Source: Lingula anatina | Taxonomy: Eukaryota > Brachiopoda > Lingulata > Lingulida > Lingulidae | Assembly: GCF_001039355.2 (NCBI RefSeq) | Contig: NW_019773514.1 | Span: 1,363,841-1,427,840, forward strand | Direction: 5' to 3' | Length of the DNA stretch: 64,000 nucleotides | In this document: positions 1-18,434 of the stretch, in pieces | Layout: each line of letters opens with the position of its first letter | Position numbering within the stretch: the stretch's first letter is position 1 | The notes under the pieces: model-generated | What the model was told of the DNA's origin: nothing | Database searches by the model: none | The model's input: only the letters and a program-made list of their open reading frames with translations | Position numbers and translations under genes: made by a program

Positions 1-645
1 CGTTATCCTCACCCATGGTAACATATATATTTAAAGTACTGGTGAAGAGGTCTGATGTAAGAATTTTCTGCTTTCAGATTCTCTTTGACCAAAGCCCATT
101 GTGCTTGTGATTATTCGTGGAATGTGCCCATTTTCAGGAATGTTTGTCATCATGCTAAATAGAAGATATACTTCAGACTCTGGATAAAGATTACACATTT
201 TAAAAATTTATTTTGGTGAAAAATAGAAATCAAGTTAAAACCAAATGATGTGCAAGTTAAAAACAAAGAGGGGACATCCTGACTGAAATTAGGGAAGAAA
301 CATTTGGAGCTTGCTTGATAAGAGCCAAGCTCCCTGGGAAGCTTGTCTAACATTGATAATCTCATCCCGCATAAATCTTTTTATTGTGACCAATTAATTA
401 TATTTAATAAGTGTTTTGTACTTCTAAGATATAATCATTCCAAATATCAATAACATGTCAAACAGAAAAAAAATAATAATTTAAAACATCTTTTAAATAT
501 GTCTGTGTTTCAAGTTGCAATGTGAAATATTAATGTTTTCTCAAACAGGTAATCCAGAACTTATGTATGTTAAAATTTCATAATTACTTATATGATGATC
601 ATTCAATTGGGTGAAAAACATAACAACTTCCATTGGTTTTTGTAG

Positions 646-789
<144 letters not shown>

Positions 790-2138
790 TCTATGCAGAT
801 ACTGTATCATTAAATTAAAGCCCTTGTGACAGGGATTCCCTGTTGTTGTGAGAATGACTGTACAAAGTTTGTTCTTGGAGCATGGGAAACAACCATGTGA
901 AAATATATAGAGACATCATTTAAACTGGAAAGCATTTTATGTGAAATGCATCACCCTTCTATAATGTGACTTTAAATAAGAACTTCATGTATTCTTTAAA
1001 AATAGAATTGTAAAAACAGAATTTGATGTGTATGTAGACAATTAATCTTATTCCACTTTATTTATTTGCCCACAATGGTTCCACCTGTCAGTTCATTTGT
1101 ATCAAGTGCTGAGTAATGTTTGTGGTCAATTTTGTGTATTAAATGTATATTTAAAACCATTGGCAGCAAGGAAATTTGGTGAAAAGCATCAGACTTATTA
1201 ACATTTCCTTCTAACAAAATTTTGCTGGCTTGCCATTGGTGGGTAGTATATGTACTATTTATATGCATCTTCGTTTCCGAGGAATGTTTACTCCAAATTT
1301 GTAAAGTTCTGAATCAACCCAATTCATCAGTAAACAGCAATTTTGTAATGAACATTATATCATAAAATAAATACTTTTCCACGTCGTGTCACAGGTTGGT
1401 TCTTATCTTTCACAAAGATCTATAATCTACTGGAAACCCAAGCTTTATACCATTATCAGCACAATTCCATGGTTTATAGCAAAGTCCAATGCTCATTTTC
1501 CGGATTTGGTTGGCAAAATCTTCAAAATGAATAAACCGTGGTCATGCTCTGCATTTCATTGAATTGATCTTTTGAAAGCAAAATTTTCAATCACAGCTAA
1601 GACTGATTTTCTTTTATTTCTTCACAATAAAACCAGACCTCATTTCTTGAGATCATTGACTACATAAAAACATCCAGTCAATTAAAATGCAACAAATGAA
1701 CTTAATATTTACATTCAATTGTTTTCAACGTTATTTCAGCATTTTACATTTCTTGATTTAAAATGAGCTCACTCAAACTTCATAAACTACTTATTACTCA
1801 CAATACAATAAGACTTTCCCTAATGGACAAAGCCAGACAATGGAAGAAATCAAACTTTCTGCCTGAGTTTAATCCAAATAACTCTTATGTACAATATATA
1901 ATGGATGCTGACAGTGTATTAAAAACGGGTTTGTTTAAAACTAATTTTGATATCTTTCCCTTCTGGAACTCCAGGCTCAACTGTTATCAAGTGAAGCACA
2001 CCTGGTTTCAAACAATCGCTCTTTGCAGAGATATCATCAGAATGAAGTATAGGTCTGCATTGCAACATCCAGTGGGAAAATTCTGTGCTATACAATGTCT
2101 TTTTTTTTTATTAAACAATTTAAAATCATCCTGGCTCC
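790..2138. other. Convergent 3' UTR/intergenic space between PTGES2 and DDX39B
   Basis: No coding exon is seen here. AATAAA at 1366-1371 fits PTGES2 on the + strand. TTTATT at 2107-2112 (AATAAA on the - strand, about 27 bases past the helicase stop) fits DDX39B. The 152-codon + frame at 1763-2221 runs through the helicase last exon in antisense and has no recognisable domain. Confidence 0.5.
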
Positions 2139-6833
<4,695 letters not shown>

Positions 6834-7309
6834 ATTCAGTGATTTTTTTTTTAGAAATTTTACTGAAATCAAACAGTTCACGACGTAAATAATCAAAAAC
6901 CGAATATTTTATATTATGGTTACTAGTTATGATTTCGTTTTTGTTTTTGACAAAGCAAATTTCTTTGTTCGAACAAAATAAAACAAAGACAAGGGACAAG
7001 TCACAAAAGATCATTGAAGAATTTTACTACTAGAACTTCTTACTTGAAAAGAGTAAAACTGTTATAGCAGGTCAAACTATCCAGCAATCGTTACACACCA
7101 CAAAATAATAAACTGCTGACAAGGGCAAAACTTTTTAGATTCACAAAGTCCAAAGGACCAGAGACATTTACCCAAAAAGGAACCATTAACTGCAAAATTT
7201 AAGGTCCCGTTTTAACTTCACTAAGTCTCCCTAAGCATAATTTACGTAATGCAATACGATAAAGAAACGTTTGTCTTTTGAAAAACACGATGATTGAGGA
7301 TATACTTAC

Positions 7310-7392
7310 TTGCCTGGGTTTCTTCTCAGTTAGCTCACAGCAAGATGGCGGTAATATTAGGGCACCGGTAAATGCTGACGTCATGAAAAGAG
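7310..7392. promoter_or_regulatory. Bidirectional core promoter with two face-to-face first exons
   Basis: Between the divergent DDX39B (ATG at 6833) and BBLN (ATG at 7614) genes, a donor GTAAGTAT reads on the - strand from 7309. It pairs with a - acceptor at 6862-6863. A donor AG|GTAAGC reads on the + strand at 7393 and pairs with an acceptor ending at 7562. Both non-coding first exons therefore seem to arise within or beside the same 80 bases. This stretch contains CAAGATGGCGG (7341-7351), a good match to the YY1 site of housekeeping start regions, and TGACGTCA (7376-7383), a perfect CRE palindrome. No TATA box is present. The transcription starts are inferred. Confidence 0.6.
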
Positions 7393-7613
7393 GTAAGCCC
7401 GCACTGGAAAAAAAAATTGAAAATGCAGTGTCATTAAGAATTTTAGACAGCCCCGTGATAATTTAATTAATTTTAATATGATTTTTTGTCAAAATATTGC
7501 AACAAATATTTTTTGAAGGTTTCAATAAATGCAAAGCTACGTCACTTCCTCTTCTTAACTAGGTCAATTTATCATGTGAGGATCCCCCAGTAAAAGAAAA
7601 GAAACAACACGAG

Positions 7614-8316
7614 ATGAGCAGAAGGGAGACCAACGGCATTGATTTGAATGGGCAAAACGAGGCGGAACCCGACTTGACACTGGAGCAAGCCATTGAAGAA
7701 TATGCTCATGGTATATGATGTTGGATATCTGCATTGTATTGCAAATAATGATTATTGTATAGCTAGGTTTTCTGTTTATTAGTGGTGATGAAGTGTGTCA
7801 TTAATGATTATGAAAACTGTAAACTTGACTTATATTATTGCTACAAAACATTATTTTGAAACCAGAGTTTCACCAACTTTTGGGTTAAATATTCATATTG
7901 TATCATAAACCAACTGTGGTGCATTTTTGTGCTTGTACCAAAGAGATGAATGGTAAATGCAGATACATTTCGCTCAAAAATAAATGCACTTCTTTTTAAC
8001 ATCTGGGTTAACATCTAGACTAAATTCATATTTTCTTACAGAATATCAGAATATAAACAACACCCTTGACCAGTTAGACTCTTGTCTGGACAGTATCGAG
8101 CAGCAGAATGACCAACTTAATGTTAAAATGCTAGAACTGCTACAGTCCAATAGGCAACTAAGACAAGAATTGCAGACTGAGATTGTGGCAAAACAGCAAA
8201 CAGAGACAGACATGGAAGCAGATTCCACTGAGCAAGACTGCTCTGTAGCAATAGACCAAAATGCTGGGGATGCTAACAAACAAGTGGACAGTTCAGAAAA
8301 AACTGAAGAAACATGA
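7614..8316 (+). CDS. BBLN: Bublin coiled-coil protein (UPF0184/C9orf16 family)
   Basis: There are two coding exons, 7614-7710 and 8042-8316, joined in frame across a GT-AG intron to give 123 aa. The core (about residues 33-77) reads EYQNINNTLDQLDSCLDSIE and continues through NDQLNVKMLELLQSNRQLR. It matches the family core I know from human BBLN (YAAINSMLDQINSCLDHLE, then a SNRQTR block). The heptad-like Leu/Ile spacing predicts one coiled coil. Outside it the protein is acidic and Gln/Thr-rich. In worms the homologue helps organise intermediate filaments at the apical cortex; that role is family knowledge only. The protein is longer than human (83 aa) because both tails are extended. An upstream non-coding exon ends at 7392. 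AATAAA (8316-8321) overlaps the stop codon and is probably too early to be the only poly(A) signal. Confidence 0.93.
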
Positions 8317-8445
8317 ATAAAGTATGTGCAATATCTAAAGATAAAGATGGGGACAACATTCCATTAAGCTTTGTGGTCCTTGACTTGCATACTATACATG
8401 TACTACTTATTGATGTGTAATTAAGCATGTAGCATGTTCAACTGA

Positions 8446-8506
8446 CATCAGCTCGTACAGAGCTCGTACATCAGCTCGTACAGAGCATCAGCTCGTACAG
8501 AGCTGA
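8446..8506. repeat. Short tandem repeat CAGCTCGTACAGAG
   Basis: Four partial units of about 14-20 bases built on CAGCTCGTACAGAG occur downstream of BBLN. No gene overlaps them. Confidence 0.85.
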
Positions 8507-10288
8507 TCTTGTTTAAATACCCCATATGCAGGGAATCATGCCACAGAATAGATTTAACATTGTCATGACAGCCGGTACACACATAGATCTTTGGTTTGCC
8601 AAGATGTATAAAAATTTATTGCAAGCTCACCCAGAACTGAACATTCCTCAGTGACAGATTTTGACATTGACAGCTGATATTCAATTCAGTGAACTGAGTT
8701 TACTCAAAATATGTGGTTTTGTCCAAGGCTGGTGGTCAATTGAAACAAATGTTTATCACCATGCAGTAAATCTACCAGTACTACATGTAGCATAGAAATT
8801 TCAGGGATGAGTGCAATACTGGATATTTACTATTAAACACTTAGAAGTGGTTATTAAGACCAGTTCTTGAACTTGAAACCAAATTTAATACTTCTCTTAT
8901 GTGTCATAGCTTAGATTTTGTTGTCAAGTACTTATTTACACATGTACTTTACAAAAACCTTTTGAAAGTAAATTGATGCAATAGAGGCTTAGGTACAAGA
9001 TTGTTTGCTATATAACTACTTGCTGAGAATGACAATTCTGGGACCAGTGCAGTATTGAGAAAATTATTTGCTGAAATCAATTTAGTGACATGCAGAACTT
9101 CAAAATGGAAATGCCAGCAGATTTCCTTTAGCACCAATATATAACAAAATTAAATCTGTGAGGTTTGGTGAGTCCATTTCCTTTTGTTTGTTGTTGTGAA
9201 GGGAATACTTAATATATTTTTGCCACTTGTGAAAGTTATATACATGAGATTTGGTCAGCATTTTCCTCCCCAGCCTTACAGAGAGGCCCCAAAAATGTTA
9301 CGGCTAAGCCAGTCATACCAGTACTTTAAAAGACAGGAAAAATAAGGCAGATTTCTAAACTTAAATCTTGTTTTAAATTTATTAAACTCTGATATCAACA
9401 AACATACTGTTGTATGAAACAACTTAATCATGTTTTTTTGAAACCTTACCTATAATTTTGATCTATGAACTGTCAAGAGAAAAACAAAAACAGCCAAAGA
9501 AAAAATAATAATAAATAAAATAGCACGAGACCTTTGTGGATAAAGAATGTATTGGCTTCTAGCTTTGCAAATTAGACCCTTATGACATAACCTTTATGTA
9601 CATTGTACAGTGCACCTTGCAACATATAAAATTTTAACTGTATAAAACTTCCCTTGTCACAGTACAATGTCATGTAACAACATTTCTGCATTCCATGTAC
9701 AAGTTCTTTCACAATTTCTTAAGCAGACATCAGATCAAATGGAATGTCAAATATGCTTTCATTCACTGATTGCAGTTAAAATGAATTTACTCCTCAAGGC
9801 ATGGCCCCAACACAATGCAAAGCAATAGCAGTAAAATGAATAATTGGCATTGCATGCCAAAATAAAATGAATTCAAAGTACTGTCACATGGACCGTTTTT
9901 TTTTTTTTTCATTTCTTTTTAGCTGATCATAACTGAAAGTATGTTTTAAATCAAATAAAACATCATTTCAGAGATGTACAGCAAATTTAAATAATGTAAT
10001 TCATTATTTTTTTTACTACAAGATTTCAACAACAACAAAATCACTGCAGCATCCAATGAGCTAACAGAGAGGCAAGTATTTTGAAGTAAATATCCTGTTG
10101 GCTTATACTCCACTATTAGCATAAAAGCAAAATCCAGTTAAAATTTTGAATCCAGTTTTCATATTTTCTTCATATCAGAAGTCTTGTGAACTGAATCTCT
10201 TGCAAGTGTCACTACATGTTGTACTTGTACAAATGAAGCCTTCACAGGGTTTCTGTCCCATTCTCCAACTTGCAGCTTTTTGTTTCAC
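8507..10288. other. Intergenic space between BBLN and ASS1
   Basis: AT-rich sequence with no coding exon recognised. It should contain the 3' UTRs of the two convergent genes. A TTTATT at 9378-9383 could be an ASS1 poly(A) signal on the - strand, and AATAAA occurs near 9510 on the + strand for BBLN. Confidence 0.4.
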
Positions 10289-13200
10289 TTATTGGTCACC
10301 AGTGCCTAATTTTCCGTTCTGCTCAGCCCCCATCTTCTTTCGCAGGCGATGATACTCTTGTAGCCTGTAACAGTACATGATCTAATGGTCAGTGAATAGT
10401 TTGATAAATTTTATATGTTTTAAAATCAATCCATTATTATTTTTTTTTCTTTGCTAGAACAAATTAGACTTGAAGTTAATGACCACTCAGCTTGTCGTAA
10501 CAATTAATTTATCAAATTACACAGATGTATAGAGTTTCAGCAAAATGGTCAAAATCATTTGGATACAAGAATATTTTTCTTCAAAATGCATACATGAACA
10601 TCCTCTCTGCATATAACTTATCATTAAAATAATGCCTAAAATTTTTAAAAAATTCAGAAAGAGAAATAGAGAGCTGGCCCAGTGACTGCCAGTGAATGAA
10701 ATTAATGCAGCAGCTGTTATTTCACTCTTGTTGTTACCTAAGAGCATTAACTTTGATGAAGCCTCCAGCATCTATAGGGTCATAGTTGCCCTGGACATCC
10801 ATGCTAAAATATGACAGAAACACATATAAATACGTATTCTACATGATATTTGGTAAACTTCAACCAATGCTGATAATTTTAAATAGTGACTCAGGGTTCT
10901 CTGTCATCAGCTTTATATATAATACTTTAGTTAGCCAGTGGATATCATTTGGTTTATTAATGAAATTTTAGATAGATGTGTAAAAAATGAATTTTATGAC
11001 TATGAATCTCCTCATTTAGGGGCACCAAATTTAAGCAGAAGCACCTTATTCAATTGCCATGAAAAATACTACCAAGATGTAAAAACTTATAAATAAACAC
11101 TGTATGTCAACAGTAGCCTCTGTACCTTACTAATTCCTCATTATAGAGGGAAAGTGGAGATTCGCGCCCTAGAATGTAAATGCCTCCTTTGTACAATGCT
11201 AGTGTTACTGTCCCCTCCACACACTCCTGACTCTTGTCTATACAGTGGCGGACAAATTCACATTCAGGGCTGTCCCAGAAGCCTGCAAAAATATACACCT
11301 CACACTTAACGTATACTATTCACAATGTTGGAGAGTTACATTGTTGCAATATGATTGTAAAAACTAAAGGTACACTTATAGCTGGACTCAATCTAAACAA
11401 AAAATATGAACTACTTAGCAAAATCCATTAATCAAATTCAAAAAGAAAATAATGCTATATAATACTTTGAACCTTACCTCTATACACCATATCTGAAAAT
11501 TTGCTGCTTAGACTCTGTTTGATTTTTCGCAATTCCTAAAAATACAAAAATCAAAGTACATCATCTTCTGATTATAGTCCACACAGTAACAATTATTTTG
11601 TAGATAAATAGGTATAACATAAATTATTCACAAAATTCATTATTTGTAAGATAAAGTGGGCCTTGTTCAACAGCTAATAATGCACAACCTTTATTCCCCG
11701 AATGAACTGGTCAGCACAATTGCCACAATTAAAGCACCAAACATTATGAAAATCATCGGAATTCAACCAAGATTCTTGAATCCAAGTCATCCGACATCCT
11801 GCACAGGATACGAGAGGCTATCAACATCAGCCGTCACCAGCCACCCATGAATAGAGACACAGGGGCTGGGATCTACCTGACATTTATTAGAGGGTCCTGG
11901 CTGCTATACCACCTAGCTGTCAGTGAGTGTCAACATCTACTCAATATTTGGCACAGGAGCCATGATCTACTGACTCTAAAAATAAATAGATAATAAATAA
12001 TTTGGTATCCCCCATGTTTACAACTGAAATATTTTAGAGAAATTTGCCTACCCTGTCCATTGTGAACACCTCAATGTCCATGTGGGCTTGGAATAGGATG
12101 GTCCCACCTGGGGTCTCATAGATCCCTAGAGAAAATCAATAATATTTTTATAAGACTGGTTATCAATAAACAAGCCATGCACTAGACTGTATATATGCAC
12201 AAAGAAAAAAGTGCATTTACAGTTCTGAAGTACAAAATTAGAAAGAAAAAGAGAAGACTTGGTGATACAAGCACACCTAAATGATAACAGGTCAGCAATA
12301 ATTTTGTCTGGCTGATTTTTTATTATTGTTATTTCATTTTTTGCTAATAATCATATTAAATATAAAAATTGAAAGTGTTAAGAGCAGTTGCTGAAAATGT
12401 AGCAGTAACATACCTCGAGATTTCATTCCTATGAATCTGTTCTCTACAATATCGATTCTTCCTATGCCATGACTTCCACTGAAAACACAAAAACATGCTT
12501 ATAGAACTCCAAAAAGTCTTCAACATTTTAACAAGAAACACTGTCAGACCAATAGGCAATATTTTCCACATGAACTGAAAAGTATCATTTTAACTAAGTT
12601 ACTTAAAAGTGCCCGAGTATTTTGGAGGAAGACCAAGTATTGGATTTCTATGTGCAGAGTTTATTGAAAGTTCAATCAGTAGTTTATTCTTCTCTATGGA
12701 AAGTCCATTTGAGGAAATGTTTCTATTATCCACAAAACCGACTTAGATACTTTTAACAGAAAATATTTATATAAGTCTTCATGAAAATATTCTATCACAG
12801 TTGACTATATTTCAGTTCCTCCTTCACCAAGGAAACCCATGCAATCATAAAGGTTAAGAAAACTAATATCACAAAAAAGGCAAGTGATATACAGTTTGTA
12901 CAAACAGAAAAAGTATATTTAGTGTGTGCACTGACTGCCATAGTCTATCACTCTTTCCAGACTTAAATGAGCAGCATAAAGTTGTTTTAATACTGACAAT
13001 CAATTCTCTGTCAAAGTAGTTTAGTTAAATACACTCAGGAGATCACTCTTAAGTACACATGTATTATATGCCCTAATAACAATAACATGACTAGAATTCA
13101 ATGAAGTACAATAACAGATATCCAACAGTGTTTATCTACTACATATGCTTAAAGGGATAATAACTCTTCGTATGAGATCTATATTTCACAATAAAAACAT

Positions 13201-16200
13201 TGTGAATAACTCACAGTTATAGCTATTATTCTGATATCTGAGCTTGTCTTTAGACCACGTGACCTCCATAGATGGCTATACTCTGTTATAATCTCTTAAG
13301 AGATTATAACAAAAAACCAAAATTTTTAGAAAAAAACCAGGGACTAAATTTGAATGTAAAAATGGATTCATTAACCATTGGTAAGTATGGGAAAATTGTT
13401 GTTTACTCCAGGAAAATTCATTTTTTGGCCAAAACAAAGAGTTATTATCCCTTTAAGTTTTACATACCCTACTTTGTTGAGATAAAGATATAATTCCAAG
13501 GCAGATGTAACCACTGTTCCATCCTCCAAGTTCTTTACTTTCACGGGCACACCTGTAATGGAGAAAAGTTTTGTCAACATCAACAGATAAACAAAGAGCA
13601 ACTAATTAGGCAACTATTAGTAATTTGTGCAGTCTGAAAACTTTGAAGTGTTTGTGAATATAAATAGTATTTACGTATTACTTTAAAATAACTGTGTGCA
13701 CATTACATTCATGTTTTTTCCAATAGATGGCTCTGGTAAATAGCATATGTCATGTGATTTTATAAATTTATAAATTCATTCAGATATAAAAGATGAAACT
13801 AATTAACTTCAGAAAGAGTTAGATTTGTTAATGTTGTCTTGCATGCTATGTTTTTGAATAAAAAAAAAATTGTGTTGTGATTAGGAAAAATCAAATTAAT
13901 TTCAATAGAAGCATTTTGCCATATTTTACCACCTACATGTAACAATAAAAATATAATTATAAGGGATCAAAAGTTTACACATTTGGTGAGTTAACACCTT
14001 TAATTTGATGAAAATAATGAGATATTAGGAAATAAATGATATCTTTCAGACTTTTGATTCCTAGAAATGTATCTTTCAATTTAACAATAATTAGGAATTT
14101 TAGCCCTTGGAAATTTTACCATGTTTGAAGTCAATCTCAAGTCTCAATGGCTGTTCAGGAGCATCCTTAGGGTCCGTTGTCATGAGATACAGGTCTTTTG
14201 GAGCTTCAGCTTTTGGATCCTCTAAAATTCCTGACTCAAAACTAAAATGAGAGGTTAATGACATGACATAAGGTGTCTATATTCACTTTTTATTTGTTTA
14301 TTTAATACTGACCATTTTTTTTTGGGGGGGGGGGGTAAAACATTCAGTTGAAATAAATATTCAGTCAGATTAATGAAGTCATCAGGTCTGCAAACATTAA
14401 AATATTTCTATGTGTCTATTTTTTTTACTTAAAAATACTTTTTCAATAAATTAATAAAATTTTCAGATTTCTCCTACCAAACTGAAAAATTAATCTTCTG
14501 GCAATAAGCTATTTATTTCCACATTGTATTAACTCCTAACTGACTTGCCTGATGTGCATAAGATTAGCATCCATACTCCAAGGAGATTTGGGAGTGACAG
14601 GGAGGGGGATATTGTTTTCCTGCAGAAAGAAGTGCTTAAAGATCATTCATAATTTCACTATGCAGACTACAAATTATCACTTGGTGGTAAATGTAGTAAT
14701 CAACAATGAAATAAAATGAAATTAAATTTTAAGACTGGACTACATTCAAAACTTTGAAAAAAATATTAGTAGTTCCTAAAATAAATACCTTGGCAAACTC
14801 AAACAGGTCCTGGCGCCCTCTGAATTTCTCATAGAACTCTGGCATTCTCCAAGGAGCAATTACCTGGAATAGAAATTTTAACAAAATTATTTTATTAGTA
14901 CCAGTAATTTGTTATCATCTCTTGGGGCCTGTTTTTCAGTCTTGAAAGACTGGCATGTACCAGAAAATTAAGACTGTTAGTTTTAGTTACATATAACTGA
15001 ATGATCACTAAAACAGGCAGTACGACAGAGCATAGTGCTCTGTAACTTAGGCTATACTTGTTTATAGTCACATACTGATTTCCAATCATTGTTTGATAAG
15101 ATTGACTTTAAATTGTTTACACTTGTTCATGAAGCACATAGCTAAACGGTTACATATGACAATATTAGTAAAATTGTTGTCTTAATTTATATGTAATTAT
15201 GTTTTCTTAAATAATAATATTAACATACCTTAACCTGTGGGTAGAGAGCATAGCAGGAAAGTTCAAAGCGTATCTGGTCATTGCCTTTGCCAGTTGCACC
15301 ATGGGCTATGTACCCAGCCCCCTCCTCCTTACACACCTTCACCATACCTCTGGTATTATAACAACATAGAGACGTATATTAAATAATCGCAAAGCATTTT
15401 GATTACTACATACAAACTCAATTTCAGTATATTGTGTGAAATGAAAAAGTGGTATTCAAATTGAAAGTTAAATTTCTTTCACAAATAATGTTTAGTACTA
15501 AAATTATCATTTTATTAAGTTTATTTTATTATAAGTTTTATTTTATATAAGTTTTTGGATATTACATATTTGTTAAAACAAATGAATAACAAGAAAACAT
15601 AACAAAAGCTAAAATTATGAAACATTAATTTGTCATCATAATCATCTAAAAATCTAAATTTTTAAGAAATAAATACTATAGTTTCTACCTGGCAATACAA
15701 GGTCTGGCAAAGCTTGTGCCCATAAGGTAACGATCTTCATACACAGCGTTTGCCTGAACTCCTGGCCAGATAAACTCCTCCACAAACTCCCTACGCACAT
15801 CCAAGCAAACAAACTGGAATATAAAACATGCATTATACATGTAAGAAAAAACACTTTGACAACTGCAATTTACTTCACAAATTTATTCATTACTCTGTCA
15901 GCTAAAGCAATGTAAAAATGTTTACATTAATCCATATACCTGTACACGATTTTTGACCCGTTTAAATTGGAACATATATATGTCTAACAAAAAAAAAAAA
16001 AAAAAATGATGTCTTCTCAGTAGCAGGGTTTTCTCCAGAACTTGGGGTACAGGGAATCCAAAATGTGAATCTGTAATTTGGTCATCAATTTACAAGGAGT
16101 CTAACCAAAACAAGCCCAACCAAAAAAACCAACATTTCCCCAAAATTGTCTTAATTTGAAAGTACAGGTAATTGTCTTTTGAGGGCTAAAGGCTGCAAAA

Positions 16201-16753
16201 TAATGGCTGGACAGATCTCTATGGAAGGCCTTGCTTGAAACAAAAAGAGCCCTCACCTTTTTGGCCCCAAGCATCATTGCTTTCTTCTCAGCTGCCTCAA
16301 AATCTTCATCCTGTCCAACATTAGCCTGTAATACACCAATGCAAAGACCTCACTGTATTTGCATCTTAACATTTTGTATTTATTCTACTTGCACAGGAAG
16401 AGCACTCCATGGCTACTTCCTATATGTTATTTGACAGACCTGCTTTTTTTGTCATATGTTAGAAATATCATTTAAATCAACTGAACTCGATTATTGTGTA
16501 AAAGACAGCTGCTGTAGAAGTGTGGTGTTACATATATACAGACAATTAAGTGGCCATATGCCCACATGGGAGTTCAGTATCCTCTATTGAAGGTGACACA
16601 TGTATGGCCACCGTGACAACTATGATATGTAATTATAAATGTACTAACCATATAGGTAACAACTTCAAATCCTCTTTGTTTCAGCCATACTAATATACAG
16701 GATGTATCCAACCCACCACTGTAGGCTAACACCACAATCTTGTTCTCTGACAT
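10289..16753 (-). CDS. ASS1: Argininosuccinate synthase (urea cycle / arginine synthesis)
   Basis: Fourteen coding exons on the - strand: 16649-16753, 16257-16325, 15689-15813, 15229-15349, 14789-14863, 14549-14619, 14120-14241, 13468-13552, 12414-12478, 12052-12125, 11478-11535, 11126-11282, 10738-10803 and 10289-10364. They total 1269 nt and encode 422 aa (human 412). The cytosolic enzyme joins citrulline and aspartate using ATP. The N-type ATP pyrophosphatase loop AYSGGLDTS is at residues 10-18, and the conserved GATGKGNDQ block is at 117-125. [14 protein letters not shown] and [17 protein letters not shown] near the C-terminus are near-identical to the vertebrate protein as I know it. The C-terminal tail is a few residues longer than in human. 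All introns are GT-AG except the one after exon 6, which starts with GC (14548-14547). A - acceptor at 16788 shows a non-coding 5' exon further upstream. Confidence 0.97.
11742..11930 (+). mobile_element. Retroelement C-terminal fragment in an ASS1 intron
   Basis: In the + frame starting about 11748 the translation includes [20 protein letters not shown] followed by [11 protein letters not shown]. The pattern (K/R)IREAI.I......MNRD.G is what I associate with the C-terminal, GIY-YIG-associated part of Penelope-like and related animal retroelements. Upstream frames are broken by stops, so this is a dead fragment. It sits between ASS1 exons 11 and 10, antisense to the gene. The family name is by recollection and unverified. 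Confidence 0.5.
15990..16006. repeat. Poly(A) tract in ASS1 intron
   Basis: About 18 consecutive A between ASS1 exons 3 and 2. No other signal is attached to it. Confidence 0.9.
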
Positions 16754-16787
16754 CTCTGAAGAAATTGTCCTTAGAAAAGTGATTGAT

Positions 16788-18434
16788 CTGAAAAAAAAAA
16801 GGGGAAAAAAGGCATGAACTGACAAACTTTTACTTTTTGTCTATTATTGCAAACAAAGTAAAGGCCCTTCAGTTCAATAAATTGGTGATTTTCGTTGATA
16901 TTTGACAGTGTACAAAAAGACCAATCATGCAGGCATAATGCTTACATGACCATATTTCATATCAGCCATTTAATTTTTGCCAATTCAATGATAGACTGTT
17001 AAGAAAAATGGGGAGAAATATTGAACCTACATCTCACCTTAATAGTTATTATCTTCACTTTTGATCAATATTATCAAAATTCCAATTTAACCTACATGTA
17101 ATTCACTGTATTCATGCAGTTGCCAAACTTTATTAATTTTTAGCCAGAATACAGACTTCTTGATAACTTTATAATCTTGATACTTGGAGGCATACCTTTA
17201 TATATATATATATATATATTGAACCGGGCCCATTTTGTCATGGTTAAGACCAATCATGTAAAAAAACAAGATGTCATCTTTCCTGCTAAATGTAATGCTG
17301 TTCTTAATACCTGTCCAACAGGCAATGAAAGAACAACCATTTTACTTAATTGACACAATACAGGATCATTTCCCTGTTATCAAAGATTCATTCAAAAGCA
17401 AGATAATATCAACACACATAATGAACACAACATCTTTTTTGTTTGTTTGCTTGTTCTTTACCAGTTATGATAAACAGCATGCGGTCATAATACAAACTGG
17501 AATGGAATCACCACATGAGCACTAGATGACCTGTTAGATAACCTTGGTTGAACTTCAGACAAAGAGGACCTTACGGTCTCACTGTCTGATCGCAGACATT
17601 GGAATCTCTTCATGCATAGCACTAACAGGGGATCGAAGGAGGAACAATACCTATACACATATAATTTATAAATGACTACAGTTACATCCTGTCAAAGTCA
17701 AACAGTTTGACAAATTAAGTACAGAGAATACAGAAATTGTTTTTGGTAATTTATTTTCCTCTATTTTCTTTTCAGTTGCTTGATTTGAAACTACAAAAAT
17801 AAAATTAATAAAAAAAAAAAACTCAGGCAGCAACATGACCTATTTAAGAGTGAGTGTTAAGCCAATAAATCTAAAAATTCATTGATTTTCATGACCAAAA
17901 CATTTTGACTACGCATAAGTAAACATGAATATGTAACAGTATGTTATATGGTCCTATTATTATACATGCTTTTAACAAAGTTTAAGTCAGCCAAATTCAG
18001 TGTGTATCGAAAGGCTCACCAAATTGGAGCACAATAAGTAAGCTCAGCAACTGTGCTTTACTTCCTGAGCATATTTGGGACAAAAAAGCCAAGGTATGAT
18101 AATTACCCCGTTCACATATTTTCTATGTGTGAAAAAAGATCGAGCTAATATGTCAGGGATATCAATGAATTCAAAATACTCTCATCTTGGTATTTCAACC
18201 CTCTTGATGTGGGCCTACTTTCACCTGAACAGGTACAGATGTAAAAGATTGTATAAGTGTACATAGAAACAATATTCTCCCTATCCAGGTCACACGAAAG
18301 GTTTGCTTTCTACACCAATAATATTAATCAAAAACAACAAAACATGGAAAGGGCTTGGAGGGACAGAATCTTTATCAATGACTGATCCTATTGTCACCCC
18401 TTCTTCAGTATACTTACCAGCCTGTACTGTAGCT
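16788..18434. other. Upstream region of ASS1, no coding exon seen
   Basis: AT-rich sequence that should hold the non-coding first exon or exons of ASS1. A TA microsatellite lies at about 17198-17219. I found no convincing exon or promoter motif. Confidence 0.4.

Noticed and set aside
1-150. Upstream PTGES2 exon near the window start
   Set aside because: A possible acceptor near 79 exists, but the following sequence does not encode the expected PTGES2 segment.
7984-8316. 110-codon BBLN frame starting at 7984
   Set aside because: Its N-terminal part is intron read-through. The acceptor at 8041 and the upstream exon 7614-7710 give the proper start.
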